Part shown: one piece after another, positions 13,272 to 26,840 of the stretch | Numbering within the stretch: the stretch's first letter is position 1 | Layout of the letters: every line of letters begins with the position of its first letter | DNA from: Glycine soja | Lineage: Eukaryota > Streptophyta > Magnoliopsida > Fabales > Fabaceae | Assembly: GCF_004193775.1 (NCBI RefSeq) | Contig: NC_041021.1 | Coordinates: 4,474,001 to 4,538,000, forward strand | Length of the DNA: 64,000 nt | Direction: 5' to 3' | Notes under the pieces: model-generated | What the model was told of the DNA's origin: nothing | The model's database searches: none | What the model saw: only the letters and a program-made list of their open reading frames with translations | Position numbers and translations under genes: made by a program

Positions 13272-16200
13272 TGTAACATCCCAATTTTCGTAAACTAGAT
13301 TAAAAAGGATTGTTATTTATAAATAGATAGAGTTTAAAAAATGATGAGATTTTATAAATAAATAAATAAGGAGATATAATTATTAATTAAAATAATGATT
13401 TGAGAGAAAATAAAAAGGGTATTTTATTTATTTGTTTGATAGAGAATAAAATAAAGTTTGTTTTTATAAAATAATAAATAAATAAATAGAGTAAACAATA
13501 GGTCGTAAATGCCCCTAGCTATAAATAACAACATGCTAGGTCATTTTTCAGACTGACTCCTTAGCCTCCTCTGCCTCACAATGTTGTTTCTTCTCTCTTC
13601 TCCCAAAACCCTCTTTTTTTCCCGTAGGCCACCTAACCTGTCTCAGAAAAACGACGATCTCGGACTCGTTCACCGTTGGATCGTCGTGAAATTTGAGCAC
13701 CACGTTTGCAACCCAATTATGAGAATTCTCACTGTTGGGAATTTTGATATTATGTCTGAGCTAAGAGAAATATTCCTCACATTGTAGCATTTTCCTTTCC
13801 CGTAGAAACCCAGAGCTGTCTCGGTAAAACTATGATCCCGGTTTCGTTAACCGTTGGATTTTTATGAAATTTGGATATGTTTTTCGAAATTCAATTTCGC
13901 ACGTTTTCTCCGTTGGGATTTGCGAGATAATATTTGTGGAGGGAGAAAATAAATCGCATGGTGACAGTATAAGTGGAGGCTTCAATCCCTTCTCTGTCTC
14001 TTTGACGTTTAGGAATTCTATCGAAGCAGCTAGAGGAAAAAAATTGGAGGAATCTCATAGAACCGCTAGAGATGCTGCTATCGCTGGCTGAAGACACGTG
14101 AGTCCGCTTAGAGGTAAGGGATGAGTTATTCATAATTGGGAATTAGTGAGAACATGTGTAGGGATCCTTAGAGATATCAATTGGAATGAGTTTTGGGGTG
14201 TTTTTGCATTTTCATTTTATCCTTATAATTATTACAGTGAATTATATATGTTTGACAGACCAATTGTTGAGGAATTGATATGCTATTGTGTTGAGCGTGA
14301 ACCCTATAAATCGAGTACTTTTTCTAATTAATATGAATTGATGAAATAAAGGAGAAATTTAGAGAGAGATATTGATTTTGTATTTTCTCTTTTTCTTGCT
14401 GTTTAGGTTTTTATATATAATTTAAAAAGTTAATATCATAATTGAAATTGACCAAAGTGTTCATATAATTATTTAGAATTTGTGCATTGAAAGCTTACTT
14501 TATGTGATTCAATATGATGTATGCTAGCTTATATATATAGAGAGGTTGTTATTTATATTAATAATTTATGTAAATAATATTGTAGAGTGTTATAGTATGA
14601 TTCCAAAAATTATTAAGTGTTGGAGTTTGAGAATATTATGGTTAAATTGGATGAACATGTGTATGTTGTACCTTATGAATATCATTAGGAATGTTATGAG
14701 ATGGTTGATGTGATGTTATGAGATGTTAAAGTGTGGACATGATATTCGATTGTAGATAAGTGAATGTGTTTAACACTTGATGTTACATTAATTATATCGT
14801 GAGCTATGAATTATATAATAACCTGACCAGTGTTTATGCGCAGTGTTAAAGAGAAAGTGTAGGTTCCTAGTTAGGAACCAGTGTTAAATTGTAGCGCAAT
14901 TGTGTTAAATATGTTTGAAACATGAGTGTGAGGTCGTGGTATTGTATAATTCATTAGCAGTGCTTATACATGAAATATGTGATGAATTGTGGAATAATAT
15001 GTTGCCTTGAGATTATAATATTGTTATTGAGATTGAGTAAAAGTGTAAAGTAAAACAGGTGTTGAATTGTGTGATACGTGAAAACATGTGATGGTGGATT
15101 GTGACATTATGAGATGGGAAATTGTGAATGAGTTTTGGTTGTGAATAAATGTGTGATTAATTCTTGATGTGACATTATTTGTGTTGTAAGCTGTGAATTG
15201 TACAATAACCCGACCAGTGTTATCTTGAGAAAAGTGTAAATGCGCAATGTTAAAGAGAAAGTGTAGGTTTCCTATTTAGGAACCAGTGTTAAAGAGAAAG
15301 TGTAGGTTCCTATTTAGGAACCAGTGTTAAATTGTAGCGCAATATGTTGTACATGTTTAAGACACGAGTGTGAGGTCGTGGGTATTGTATAATTCATCAG
15401 CAGTGTCTGTGTGCTAAAATGATTTTAGGGGTTGGACCTGAATCAGGAGGGAGAGGCCCTGACGGACTCTTCGGAGTGTAGGCCTTGGGGGTCATCGGGT
15501 TTGAGTGCTCCTTTAAGCCTATGCTGATCCCATATGGTTGGAGCATTCTTGCAAAACATCGTGACCCTGACTGGTCTCCCTATGATTTTACTTAGTGAGA
15601 GTGACCTGGCAAACCCATTGTGTGGTGTGTCTTGTTATGTACTCCTAAGCACCCCAGGGTGGTTTTTCACTGACATGGTACCACATTGCATGTAGGCTTG
15701 AGTCTTAGCATAATTGTCTCATGCGCTTGCTAATTGTTTATTATGAAATTGAGGTGTTATTATGTCTTGATCAGAGCGTGTGATTCTTGTGTAATGTGAT
15801 TGATGATTGAAAAGTGTGATTGATGGATGAAAAGTGAACTTTGAATGACAAAGTGGTGGAATTACGTGAATTACATGTAAGTAAGTTTTATTTGGTTTAT
15901 ATGATATGTATATCTAGTTGTCTTGTTTCTCTATTAGTTAGGAATGTGATAACTCACTCCCAGTTTGCTATTTGTGTTTGGATCCTGTGATGATCTTGAA
16001 CTTTGTGTTCGGGGGAGCAGATGATTAGGTGAACTGCTTTAAGGAATATTGTGCTGAAGGACGTCGGGACACAACGCTATGATAAGATGTGACATTGGGA
16101 TATAAGTTTTTATGTTAATTTTATGATGTTAGTCTATTTTATTTCACCTCACTGATTTAACAAAATATTTTTGTAAATTTGACGGCCTTATTTTGAGCCG

Positions 16201-16320
16201 AATATATTTTTAATGAGTTTATTTGGTAATTGAAATGAATGTGAACCTTTTACCCATTTGATTTTTGTTTACCAATATATTTTATTTATTTATATATATG
16301 TCGGGGTAGAGGGTGTCACA
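13272..16320 (+). mobile_element. Solo LTR, about 3 kb, probably Ty3/gypsy chromovirus type
   Basis: The segment begins TGTAACATCCC and ends GGGTGTCACA. ACTTG stands at 13266-13270 and again at 16320-16324, consistent with a TSD of about 5 bp (the exact edge is ambiguous by one base). The Rep/helicase reading resumes immediately after it. No gag or pol is present, so this is a solo LTR left by LTR-LTR recombination. Length, ends and the CTCACTCCC...GGGGGAGCAGATG stretch near 15950-16030 resemble Tekay/Del-type chromovirus LTRs. It contains a direct duplication of about 400 bp (see separate entry). Short open frames inside it (13581-14331) are considered spurious. Confidence 0.75.
14768..15405 (+). 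repeat. Direct duplication inside the 3-kb solo LTR
   Basis: Roughly 14768-14956 recurs with changes at roughly 15160-15405. Both carry GAGCTATGAATT- or AAGCTGTGAATT-like starts, an AACC(T/C)GACCAGTGTT block, AAAGAGAAAGTGTAGGTT, TAGGAACCAGTGTTAAA and TGTGAGGTCGTGG. In the second copy the AAAGAGAAAGTG...CCAGTGTT unit of about 40 bp is itself tandemly repeated (15252-15330). Confidence 0.7.
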
Positions 16321-16325
16321 CTTGC

Positions 16326-16971
16326 AATTCATTTCAAAGTTTACATACATTGCCAAGTATTGATGTTGGAGGCCACACAAAGGTGACAATACAATGGTAG
16401 GCTTAACTGGGTGCCTCCAAGTACTGGAGAATTGTATTACCTTGGGATGATGTTGGTTGTGGTTAAAGGACCGACCACTTATGAACAAATTCGTACAATT
16501 GATGGGCAATTGTATTCTTCATTTAGAGAAGCTTGCTTTGCTATGGACTTCTTGTTTGACTACAAGGAATATATTAAGGCTTTAAGAGAAGCATACTAGC
16601 GGGGTTCTGACCAATTCCTAAAAAGATTGTTTGTAACAATGCTCATATCTAATAGCATTGAGAGACCAAATCATGTATGGGCTGAAACATGGGAGTGTCT
16701 AATTGACGATATTGTTCATCAACAGAGAAGGATAAGAAACATGCCAGGTAATGTATAGTAAACCTTGTATTCTTTTTTGGAATGCAATTAATGTTTAAAA
16801 CTTACAAATTCAATTGTTTATTTCTGTCCAAAGATTTAGAGATTGAAATATAAGAGTTATAGAATTTGGCATTGATTGAAATAGAAGAGATATTACAATC
16901 GAACAAAAAATTGTTAAAGGATTATCCAAGCATGCCTTTTCCAAGAAATGTGTTCCAGCCACATTTTGGTA

Positions 16972-17035
<64 letters not shown>

Positions 17036-18654
17036 GTGTGTGTGTGCTGAACATAATTATGACAAGGCTCAATTACATCATGATTTGCAAACATACTTTG
17101 CCTCTCTAACAGGTTAGGAAAAGTTGGTGCTCTTTTTATTCTAATATCACTACAATAGCAACAATGATGGCTCAATCATGTCAATCTAATTACATTTTTT
17201 TTTGTAATTACAAAAACAGATGAATTGAGACATATCTTTAATTTAATCATCAATGTTGTCAATCGACAGGCTGGTGGAATGCTTTTCCTATATGGATATG
17301 GAGGTACTGGGAAAACCTTTATGCGGAAGACATTAACTTCTTCATTATGTTCAAAAGGTGATATTGTTTTGACAGTTGCCTCAAGTGGTATAGCCTCATT
17401 GTTATTACCCAATGGCAGAACTACACATTCAAAATTTGCTATTCATGTGCCTATATTGGACAACTCCACATGTAATATCCACCAAGGTACAGAACAAGTT
17501 GAACTGTTAAAGGCAATCAAATTGATTATATAGGATGAGGCTCCTATGGCTCATAAGTTTGTTTTGAAGCATTAGATAAAACATTGAATGACATCATGTG
17601 CATGTCTAATTCTGACAGTGGTTCATTTGGTGGAAAATTTGTTGTGTTTGGAGGTGATTTCGGGAAAATTATTCTCGTCATCCCAAAAGGAAGTAGATCC
17701 GACATAGTACATGCTACTATAAATGCTTCATATCTGTGGGACTACTGCATAACTTTAAAGCTGAAAAAAAAACATGTGTTTGCACTCAAACCTAACAATC
17801 ACAAATGCACAAGAAATTAAAAGCTTTTCTTAGTGGCTAATAGATATTGGTGATGGGAGACTAGGCAAAGGTGATGATGGGCTATATAACATAGAAATTC
17901 CATCAGAATTGTTGATTACAAACTTCATAAATCCTATTGAAGCAATTGTCATCTATACATACCCAGACATCCAACACAAGTATAAGGATGCAGAATTTCT
18001 CAAATCCATAACTATTCTAGCTTCAACAAATGAGATTGTAGACCAAAAAAATGACTACATATTAAACATCATCGCAGGTGAAGAAAAAGAGTATTTCAGC
18101 TGTGATTTAATTGACATGAGAGATGTTGCAGCAAGTGAATTTTATGAATCCGTTACACCAGAATTTCTACATTCGTTGAAGACATCAGGTATACCTAATC
18201 ACAAGATAAGGCTAAAAACAAACACACCTATTATGTTGATTCGAAATTTAGACCAAGCAGAAGGCCTTTGCAATGGAACAAGACTAATTGTCTCTAGAAT
18301 GACCAATCATGTTATTGAAGCATGGATAATTTCGGGAAAAACATAGAAAGTTTGGTGTATATTCCACGAATGTCTATATCCCCATCTTAATCTCCATGGC
18401 CTTTCAAGATGACTAGAAGATAATTTCCATTTATAGTTTCATATGCCATGACAATCAATAAATCGCAAGGACAATCTCTTCAAAGTGTAGGGCTATATCT
18501 TCCTAAACTAGTTTTCAATCATTGCCAGCTTTATGTGGCATTCTCAAGAGTTCAGAGCAAAAATGGATTGAAAATTATTATTCATGATAAAGAAGGAAAA
18601 CCACTAAACATAACAACCAATGTGATTTTCAAGGAAATTCTTCAAAATCTATAG
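16326..18654 (+). pseudogene. Helitron Rep/helicase, helicase part, decayed
   Basis: This continues the gene cut by the solo LTR. RLNWVPPSTGELYYLGMML (from 16398) is a conserved Helitron block linking Rep and helicase. A PIF1-type SF1 helicase follows: P-loop YGYGGTGKT (17291-17317), ASSGIASLLLPNGRTTHSKF (17386-17442), a Walker-B-like DEAPM preceded by a premature TAG (17531-17533), then ASTNEIVDQKNDY (18031-18069) and the C-terminal MTINKSQGQSLQ and YVAFSRV motifs (18448-18552). The frame ends at 18652-18654. Frameshifts near 17540-17580 and 17820, stops and a (TG)n tract in an intron-like gap make it non-functional. In an intact element this domain would unwind DNA during rolling-circle transposition. 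Confidence 0.88.
16979..17046. repeat. (TG)n microsatellite
   Basis: About 34 TG dinucleotides with one interruption (C at 17031), in a probable intron of the helicase gene. It generates Val-Cys and Thr-His open frames on the two strands that are not real proteins. Confidence 0.97.
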
Positions 18655-19440
18655 TATGTTCTTAAACTAGCTAAATAATTATTGATGACATTGAAACCTA
18701 TTGATATTGATCATGAACCTTTTCCATGCAGGGTTGTTTACTGCAGTGTATGTTGTAACTCCTTCATCACATGAAGTTTTTGTAGAATTTGTTTGATCAC
18801 ATCAACATCTTGCTGAATTTGATACAAGCCAAATTGTTGTAACACTCTTTGAAATTGTTTAACACAACTAACAGTATATGCAAGCAAGGCACTTGAAATA
18901 CATTTCTTTGTGTTTCTTAGTTCTTTGAATATGAGCCATTAATTACCTCTGTTCCTCTTAAGATTGTAACATGTGTTTGTAATTTTGGGGTAAGGTATTA
19001 TGTTGTATTTACAGTGTAATGGTTTGGTCTTACTCATTGAATAAAAACACCACTCTTGTATTGACCATCAGGTTTCAGTTCAAGGCTGAATGCATGTATA
19101 CTTAATGTTTAACATTGTTGTTTGCATCGGATGTCATGTAAGCCAAGACTTTGCATTTTCTGCATATGGTACTCTGTTGTGGATAAATTGTATCACGGTG
19201 TAATAGTGCAACTTTTATTTTTGAATCATAAGCATCACTTTCTAAGAGTTTAAGCTATAAGGTATCATGATTGGAAAAATAGTTATCATAAGCAATTCCT
19301 CCTTGTTTCTCAATACACCAGAGCTAAAATTGACCTCACTTATCATATGTCTTTTGATGTAATATAGTGAATGAGCATTTAGCCATACCTGTATTGCGTA
19401 TATGATGACAATTCCTGCTGTTATCAATTGATTTCATAGG
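18655..19440. other. Non-coding DNA downstream of the Helitron helicase
   Basis: Likely the 3' untranslated end of the helicase gene plus spacer. No coding segment recognised. The first unit of the tandem duplication starts at its right edge. Confidence 0.5.
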
Positions 19441-20158
19441 AAATAAGAATTGTAGAATTGAATTATTTATAAAGAAAGAACTAAGACAAGAACTATAATT
19501 TTCATCCTCTCATGCTACCTTGAGACATATTTTTTCGATAGCCACTTCAAATAAATTGTAATTTATCTTTTTAAATATCAAAAGTTTTATATTAACCAAT
19601 TATTGAAATAGTCAAAAATAGATTAATTATATAATCCCAAAAATGAATTTGACTGTTATAATAATGTCGACAAACCTACATTTTCTTCATGCACATGTCA
19701 ATACTATTAGGCCTTAATTATCTGTTTGCCCATATTATACAATACCATGAAAATGCTTTCTAATTAATTCGAAACTTAATTTTAAATTGTCATATTAATG
19801 TTATCCATTGACCGAAAACTTAATTTTAAGTAAATTTGCACAAAAAAAAATATTTTTATACACACTCAAAATAGTAGCAATAAACAAATAATCGCTATTG
19901 ACCGATACAAATTACAAATCCATAACGACTTTATGGATTCGTGATGCGTATCAGATTCACCAAAGGACAAATTTTGAGTTATCCAAAATGGTGTGGGTGT
20001 GCAAGTATATTGGTGGGTGCAGGAAGTAAAGGTGGCGCTGTTGAAATGTTGTTTATTTTTAAATCCGTAAACACTATTTCATTTCATGCTTTTGATTTCT
20101 AAAGCTTGTTTTGCCTTCTTAACTAACCAGTGGAAACAACTTTGAGTTTCTCCCAAAA

Positions 20159-23100
20159 ATGAAGATGAAGGTTGGCTTGGAAGATGAAGTTGGTCCATTT
20201 GACCCGCAACAATAGTGCCTTCCTACACCAATGCCGCTGCCTACCACTGTCAACCGGACACCTAACACGCCTCGAAGCACCACGTCTGGTAAGATTTTTC
20301 GTACCAATACACTTTGTTTAGGGTTTTTTATTGTCTCTCACGCAGCCAACATCATATTAGCCTTTCTGAAATTGAGGTAATCCATAAACGAATTGTTTTA
20401 TACACCACAAAACAGAAAAAGATAGACTTGGGCATTTAGTTTTTATTTATCAAACTGCATTACGAGTGGCCAACAATAGATTATGTTATGCATGTTAATT
20501 GAATAAGCTTAACTGTTCTTACATCATACGTTAAGATGTTCAAGAATCAACAAATTTCATGAACTTTTTAATAACTGATCATTTTGGGAAAAACTGTCAG
20601 AAATTTATTTCTATTACCAATTTCATTTATATGAACATTCTATTCATAGCTCTAGCAATTGTCAGCACAAAATTATACATTGAAAAAAAATCATATGCAT
20701 CATGTAGTGTTACGACATTGGTTTGTTTTTGTACTTCTTTGAGTATCATTGATATACCATGTAGTCTATGATGAAATAGTACTTTTGAATTTGTTTGTTC
20801 TGTTGCATTTTGAAATTGGCTTTCTAGCAATTTATGAGTGTTGCACATATAAATTGAGTGCTACAGCTAAAACATAACTTCTAGATGATGTATTGGATAA
20901 ATACAACTAGTAGGACTCTCATGTTGAAAACCATTAGTACTTTGGCAATCCGTAAATCATTAGTGTTTTTCAGTTTATATTCAATTTTTATGAGTGCTAC
21001 AGTTTTATCAATTCATAATAGGTGTGTGATGTACATCTTCATGTGAGGCATAGTACGATCTGACTTTCATTGTGACACAAGATTGTTAGACCTTGTGGCC
21101 TTAATAATCTTAAGAGGAATAGGCTTAGAATGCAGAAGAAGCAACAACAATCAATTTAACAATGTTCTTTAAACATGCAAGACACAATTGATTGCAACAA
21201 AATAAATAAGATAAGGGAAGAGAAAATGCAAACATAATTTTATACTGGTTCGGCCACTTCCCGTGCCTACGTCCAACACTCAAACAACCCACTTGAGATT
21301 TCCACTATCTTTGTAAACTCCTTTACAAAGTCTGAACCACACAGGGATAACCCATCCCTTGTGTTCAGGAATCCTTTAAACTCAATAGACCCTCGGTTCC
21401 TTAATTAATTTCATTGAGTAAGAAGAATGGAAGAAGAATTCTCCCTTAAGAGAAGAATATTACAATGAAGATCCATGGATGAACTCTTAATGGATTTGCA
21501 AGTGTTTGCCCAAGATTTCTTGAGAAGGCATTTGACAATGAAGTTCTCTTGAAATCTCTCTCATTTTCTTTTGAGAGGATAAGACATTTTTGCCAAGCAA
21601 AACTCTCTTAATCTTTTGAGAGGATAAAACATTTTTAATCAATCAAAACTCTCTCTGTAAAATTTGTGCGCAAGTCACCTATTTATAGGCCTTTGATGGC
21701 CATTCACAAATCTAATGAAAAGATGTGACTGTAGGCAGATTTTCTGAAAACTTTCCACTGGTAATTGATTACAATGTTTGTGTAATCGATTACACAATTA
21801 TAATTTGAAGGGTTATGACTTTTGAATTTGAATTTCCAAAGTTCCATTGCTGGTAATCGATTACAGACATATGGTAATCGATTACATGTTGAAAATTCAA
21901 ATTCAAAACCTTTTTCAACAGCTATTTCTCAACCCTGTCTTCTAGTAATCGATTACACTTCCTGGTAATCGATTACCAGAGCCTTGCATGTCTTGAAAGC
22001 ACTTTGTTTTAAGGCAAGGCTTGGTCTTTAGTGAATCTTGAAACAAGGCTTTGTTTGTTGAAGCAATCTTGAATTATTCTTGAAGCAAATGCTTATCATT
22101 TGAAGCAGCCTTGTTTGATTCTTCTTTGGCATCATCAAATCATGTATACATACATTTACATTCTCCCCTTTTTTGATGATGACAAACATGTGATTTCTTT
22201 TCGACATCATCAAAATCTTCATGATTTACAAAGATTAATGTTAATTTTGTTATAGGATTGTATAATAATCTGCTTAAATGGCTATTTATGTGTCAACATT
22301 TAATCATGTCAACCTTTTAACTATATATGGACTTCAGAATTGATGAATGAAGACCACAAAAAGTGTTATGAAATGGCCAACATCATGTTGCAGGTCACAA
22401 GAACATCAGAGGAGATTTTAAACACCGTTCATGCCAAGGAACAGGTCAACCATTTATTATGATGTTGTCATTTTCATTTTTATTTAACATATCATTTTTT
22501 CAATTAATCTGTGCAACTGACCAATCAATTATTCTTATTCTAATGTTACACCCATTTCAAATGTAAACTTACGGTAAAGTTAGTAGGTCGTTTTCCATGA
22601 GATGAAAGGATGTGCTCGAACGTTACTGACATTTGGTTGACAAAAAATGGAAATATGCATATTGTTGTGTACAATCAAGATTTGCAAAGCCCAACCATTG
22701 TCTTAGGCTGGATAGCACTAAGGGATTTCTATTAGCTTACCAAAGATCATCAAGTGGCGTTAACCCATTATGGTCAGAGTGTATACTTGTTGACCATATT
22801 CAAAACCAACAACCATCCAAAATCATTCCCAAAATGACACTCATTATACCATCAAGTGCTGAATTTGGTGACTTTCACCGTGCTTCTCAATCAATACAAA
22901 ATTACTTGCAGTAGCTTGGTAAGTCACTTAACACGAAACTTAATCATTCAATTAATCTTTATCTGCCATATTTTTAATTTCTTCCATTTCTCACATAAAG
23001 TTGTTGTTAACATCAGGATGTATCGAGCAATATTATTATTTCATGAAAGACAAAGGATTCAATGATTTGAATTTGGAAGACATTGCGGAATGTCACATTG

Positions 23101-23310
23101 TTTACAATCACTAAAGGAAGACAATTAAAATTGGAGCCAGATGGAAAGCTTTTTGTCAAAACACAGTCTTTTGAACCTGACATGCAAATTGTCTTTGAAT
23201 TCCCCGATCTAACAGTTAACTATGTTTTATTTTGGCCATGTTTACAAATTAAGTATAGTGTTATTATGAGTTATGTAAATTTTTGTAAATTGACTATGTC
23301 CTTCTCTTAA
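20159..23310 (+). pseudogene. B3-like DNA-binding gene segment, copy 1 (decayed, split by a solo LTR)
   Basis: The first exon-like piece starts at ATG 20159 (MKMKVGLEDEVGP, then NRTPNTPRSTT) and has an in-frame TAG near 20213. After the inserted LTR come KKCYEMANIMLQVTRTSEEI (22353-22412), then an AG acceptor and TYGKVSRSFSMR (22568), and segments to 22914 and 23083-23310 ending FEPDMQIVFEFPDLTVNYVLF. The better-preserved copy 2 (GWTTLRTFYGLEGDH, then FLLTIFK) suggests a plant B3/REM-like fold; this assignment is tentative. Stops and frameshifts are frequent. It may be a captured host gene rather than Helitron machinery. Confidence 0.45.
21084..22230 (-). mobile_element. Solo LTR of the TAATCGATTA-palindrome LTR family
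   Basis: The ends are TGTTAGACC and ATTTACA (TG...CA), flanked by perfect 5-bp repeats AAGAT at 21079-21083 and 22231-22235. Orientation is inferred from the GGTTCGGCCACTTCCCGTGCC block and a pyrimidine tract (TTCTCCCCTTTT), both of which read in sense on the minus strand. Five TAATCGATTA palindromes lie between about 21790 and 21980. No coding sequence. It splits unit 1 of the tandem duplication, so it is younger than the Helitron insertion. Confidence 0.85.
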
Positions 23311-24190
23311 CATTAAGACTTTGTTATTTCCATTTCTGTATATAATATTTATTTTCTTTTTGCTTCATATTTAAATTAGTTTATACGTCGTCTTGATTCA
23401 TTTTTAACTTATATTAATTTTTTCCTCATTAACTTGCTTTCAAATTTAATAAATTACAATATTGCACAACATTATAAATGTATAATCGACACATGTATTA
23501 TAATTTTTATTTTTCTGCTTACACGTGCGGACGCATAATAAGAACTACACAATTGAATGATTTATAAAGAAAATAAGAAAGTCAATTACCATAATTTCCA
23601 TTCTTTCATGCTACAATGAGCCATATTGTTTTCTATAACCACTTTAAATAATTTGTAATTTATCTTTTAAAATACTAGAGTCTTCTATTAACCAGTTATT
23701 GAAATAGTCAAAAATTGATTAATTACATTTTCAAAAAATGAATTTGACTTTTTTTTATTTGACAAATCTATGTCTAATACCATGACAATGCTTTTTAATT
23801 AATTTGAAACATAATTTTCAAGTGTCATATTAATGTCGTGCATTGGCTGAAAATTAATTTCATATACTACAGTAGCACAAATTATTTTTATACACACTCA
23901 AATTAGTAGCAATAAACAAAAAAATATTATTGACCCATACAAATGGCAAATCCATAACGATTTTATGGATTCGTAATACGTAATAGATTCACCTAGGGAA
24001 AATTTTTGAATTATCCGAAATGGTCTGGGTGTGCAAGTATATTGGTGGATACATGAAGCAAAAGTGGCATTCCTGAAACGTTGTTCATTTTTAAAACTGC
24101 AAACACGGTTTCATTTCATGCTTTGCATTTCCAAACCTTGTTGTGCCTTCTTTACTAACCAGTAGAAAAAGCATCGATATTCTGCCAAAA

Positions 24191-26518
24191 ATGAAGAAAG
24201 AGTCATGCTTGGAAGATGAAGATGGTCCATCTCACGCACAACAACAGTGCCCTCCTCCACCAACGCCGCTACTTATCATTGTCAATCGGACACCTAACAC
24301 GTGTCGAAGCACCGCACCTACTAAGATTGTTGGTACCAATACACTGTATTTAGAATTTTCTATTGTCTTTTACGAACCTAACATCATGTTACCCTTACAA
24401 TTCTTTGCATTTCCTTTCTTTTGTTAACAAAATATATTCATTTTTGGATAATCATAACACTATGGAACACAAAACACAAATGTGGACATTTAATTTTAAT
24501 TAATCAATGTGTATAACGAGTGGAAAAAAAGAAAATGATAGTGTTATGCATGTCATAGAACACGAAGTATTGTGTGTCAAACCTCATTTTCTCTACTGCA
24601 TTTTAGTTCTTCAAAAATACATGAGTGTTAAGCATTTTATAATTCGGTATTAGAATTTATATTACAACTGTCAGAAAATTATTTCTATTTTACCAATTTC
24701 ATTTATATCAACAGCGTAAATATAGCTCTGACTTTTGTCAACACCAAATGATATATTAAAAGAAAACCATATCAATCATGTGTTGTTACAACATTGGTTT
24801 GTTCATGTACTTCATTGAGTCTCATTTATATAAATGTACTTTATTATGAAAGAGTACCTGTCAATTTAATATATCAACTTTGTTTTGTTACGTCTTGAAA
24901 TTGGCTTTCCTGCAAATTATGTGTGCTGCAGTTTTATTAATGTGATTAAACATGTGTATTCATTAGTTCTTCTATTTAAATTCTTAATATACATAATGGT
25001 GGACACATTGCACATGGAAAATAGATGTGTCATGATTGCAATCTAGGTTTTAAAATTCAAGAAACAAAATAGTGGCTCAATGCATGAGGCAACTACTACA
25101 AGTTTTTTTAAGCACAACCTATGATTTGCTAATTGTGACTTGTGATGTTGTATAAGTGACAAGAACCTAGGACCAGTAGTGATGCAATCCTACCCTACAA
25201 GAACATTGGATAGAATGGAACTACATCAAGTAGGTTGCAAGGTAGTAGCCTATTATGATTCAATGTTATTTATATTCATGTAGTCTATTATGAAAGACTA
25301 CTTCTCAATTTAATATGTTAGTTTTGTTATGTTACCACTTGAAATTAGCTTTTCTACAAATTATGTGTGCTGCAGTTTTATTAATGTGATTGCACTTGTG
25401 TATTGATTAGTTCTTTTGTTTCAATTGTTAATATACATAATGGTGGACACATTGCACATGAAAAATAGTTGTCATCTAGATTTTTATGTGAGGCTAAGAA
25501 GGAACTGTTGATTTATGTATAGCATTGTATAATAGTATTAGATACATATTAATCTGCTTAAAAGGTTTATTTGTATCAAGATTTAATGATGCCAACTTTT
25601 TTAACTCCATATGGAGTTCAAAATTGATGAATGATATGAAGACAAAGTGTCGTGAATTGGCAAAAAATAATGATGCAGATCACAAGAACTGAAGAGGAGA
25701 TGTTCAACACCGTTCTTACAAAGGATCAGGTCAACCATTTATTATGATATGACTATCATTTCTAGTTATCATATCATTTTTTGAATGACTTTGCTATACC
25801 TAACCAGCTAATTAGTCTCATTCTAATGTTAAACCTATTTCAAATATAGACTTACGGTGAAGTCAGTAGGCCATTTGCTATTAGATGGAAGGACCAGCTA
25901 GATCGTCACTGGCATCTGGTAGAAAAACATGACAATATGCATGATGTTGTCTACAACAAAGATTTGGTCAACCCAATCATTGTGCATGGATGGACAACAC
26001 TAAGGACTTTCTATGGACTTGAGGGAGATCACCATGTGACATTAACCTATTAGGGTCAATGTCTCTTCTTGCTAACCATATTCAAAACCAGTAGTAATGT
26101 AAAAAAAATTCCAAAATGGCATGCATTATACCATCAAGTGCCGAGTTCAATCACTTTCAAGGTGCTTCTGAATGAATACAAGGTCATGTGCAACAACTTG
26201 GTAAGTTACTTAGCTATATACTTAATTAATTCAAAAGCACCTTTATCTGTCAATTTTTTTTATTATATCATTTCTCAAACTAAGTTATTGTTTATGTCAA
26301 GATGTTCCAAGTAGTATGTATTACTTTATGAAAGACAAAAGGTTCACCCATTTGATTATAGAAGATTGTGCCGAATGTCACAGTGTTTACAATGATTAGC
26401 GAAAGACCAAAAATTGGATTCGGCTGCAGAGCTTTTTCCAAAGCCCAAAGCTTTAAGCCTGACATGGAAATAGTCTTCGAATTTCCTGATCCAAATGTGA
26501 ACTATGCTTTAGTTTGAC
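24191..26518 (+). pseudogene. B3-like DNA-binding gene segment, copy 2 (decayed)
   Basis: Starts at ATG 24191 (MKKESCLEDEDGPSHAQQQ, then NRTPNTCRSTAPTK), matching copy 1. A middle exon lies near 25640-25728 (MMQITRTEEEMFNTVLTK). The main exon begins after the AG acceptor near 25850 with TYGEVSRPFAIRWKDQLDRH and continues KDLVNPIIVHGWTTLRTFYG, resembling the GW..L..FY core of plant B3 domains, then FLLTIFKTSSNVKKIPKWHA, separated by a TAG near 26051. The last piece ends near 26518 (FPDPNVNYALV). It is better preserved than copy 1 but still has stops and shifts. Confidence 0.45.
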
Positions 26519-26840
26519 CATGTTTATAAATTTACTGCAATGTCAAAGTCACAATTGTAAATTTTTGTAAATTGCACACTTATTTGGTTATCAAGCTTTT
26601 GCTACAAACTATGTCTTCAACATTATCACTTTGTTATTTCCGTTTTGGTATATAATATATGTTTTCCTTTTGCATCATCCTCAAATTTAAATTATACGTG
26701 CTGATGATTCATTTTTTTTAGCTTATATTACTTTTTACCTCATATCTTTGCTTTTAAATTTAATAAATTAATAACAATATTGTATAATATTATAACTGTA
26801 TAATTCACGTTTGTATTGTAATTTTTATTTTTCAACTTAC

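Noticed and set aside
13581..14331. Several open frames of 60-80 codons
   Set aside because: They lie inside the 3-kb solo LTR, overlap on both strands and show no domain.
16810..17175. Open frames on both strands through the TG repeat
   Set aside because: Val-Cys and Thr-His repeats produced by the dinucleotide tract, inside an intron-like gap.
10385..18654. A functional Helitron Rep/helicase
   Set aside because: Multiple in-frame stops, frameshifts, a TAG next to the Walker B motif and a 3-kb LTR insertion.
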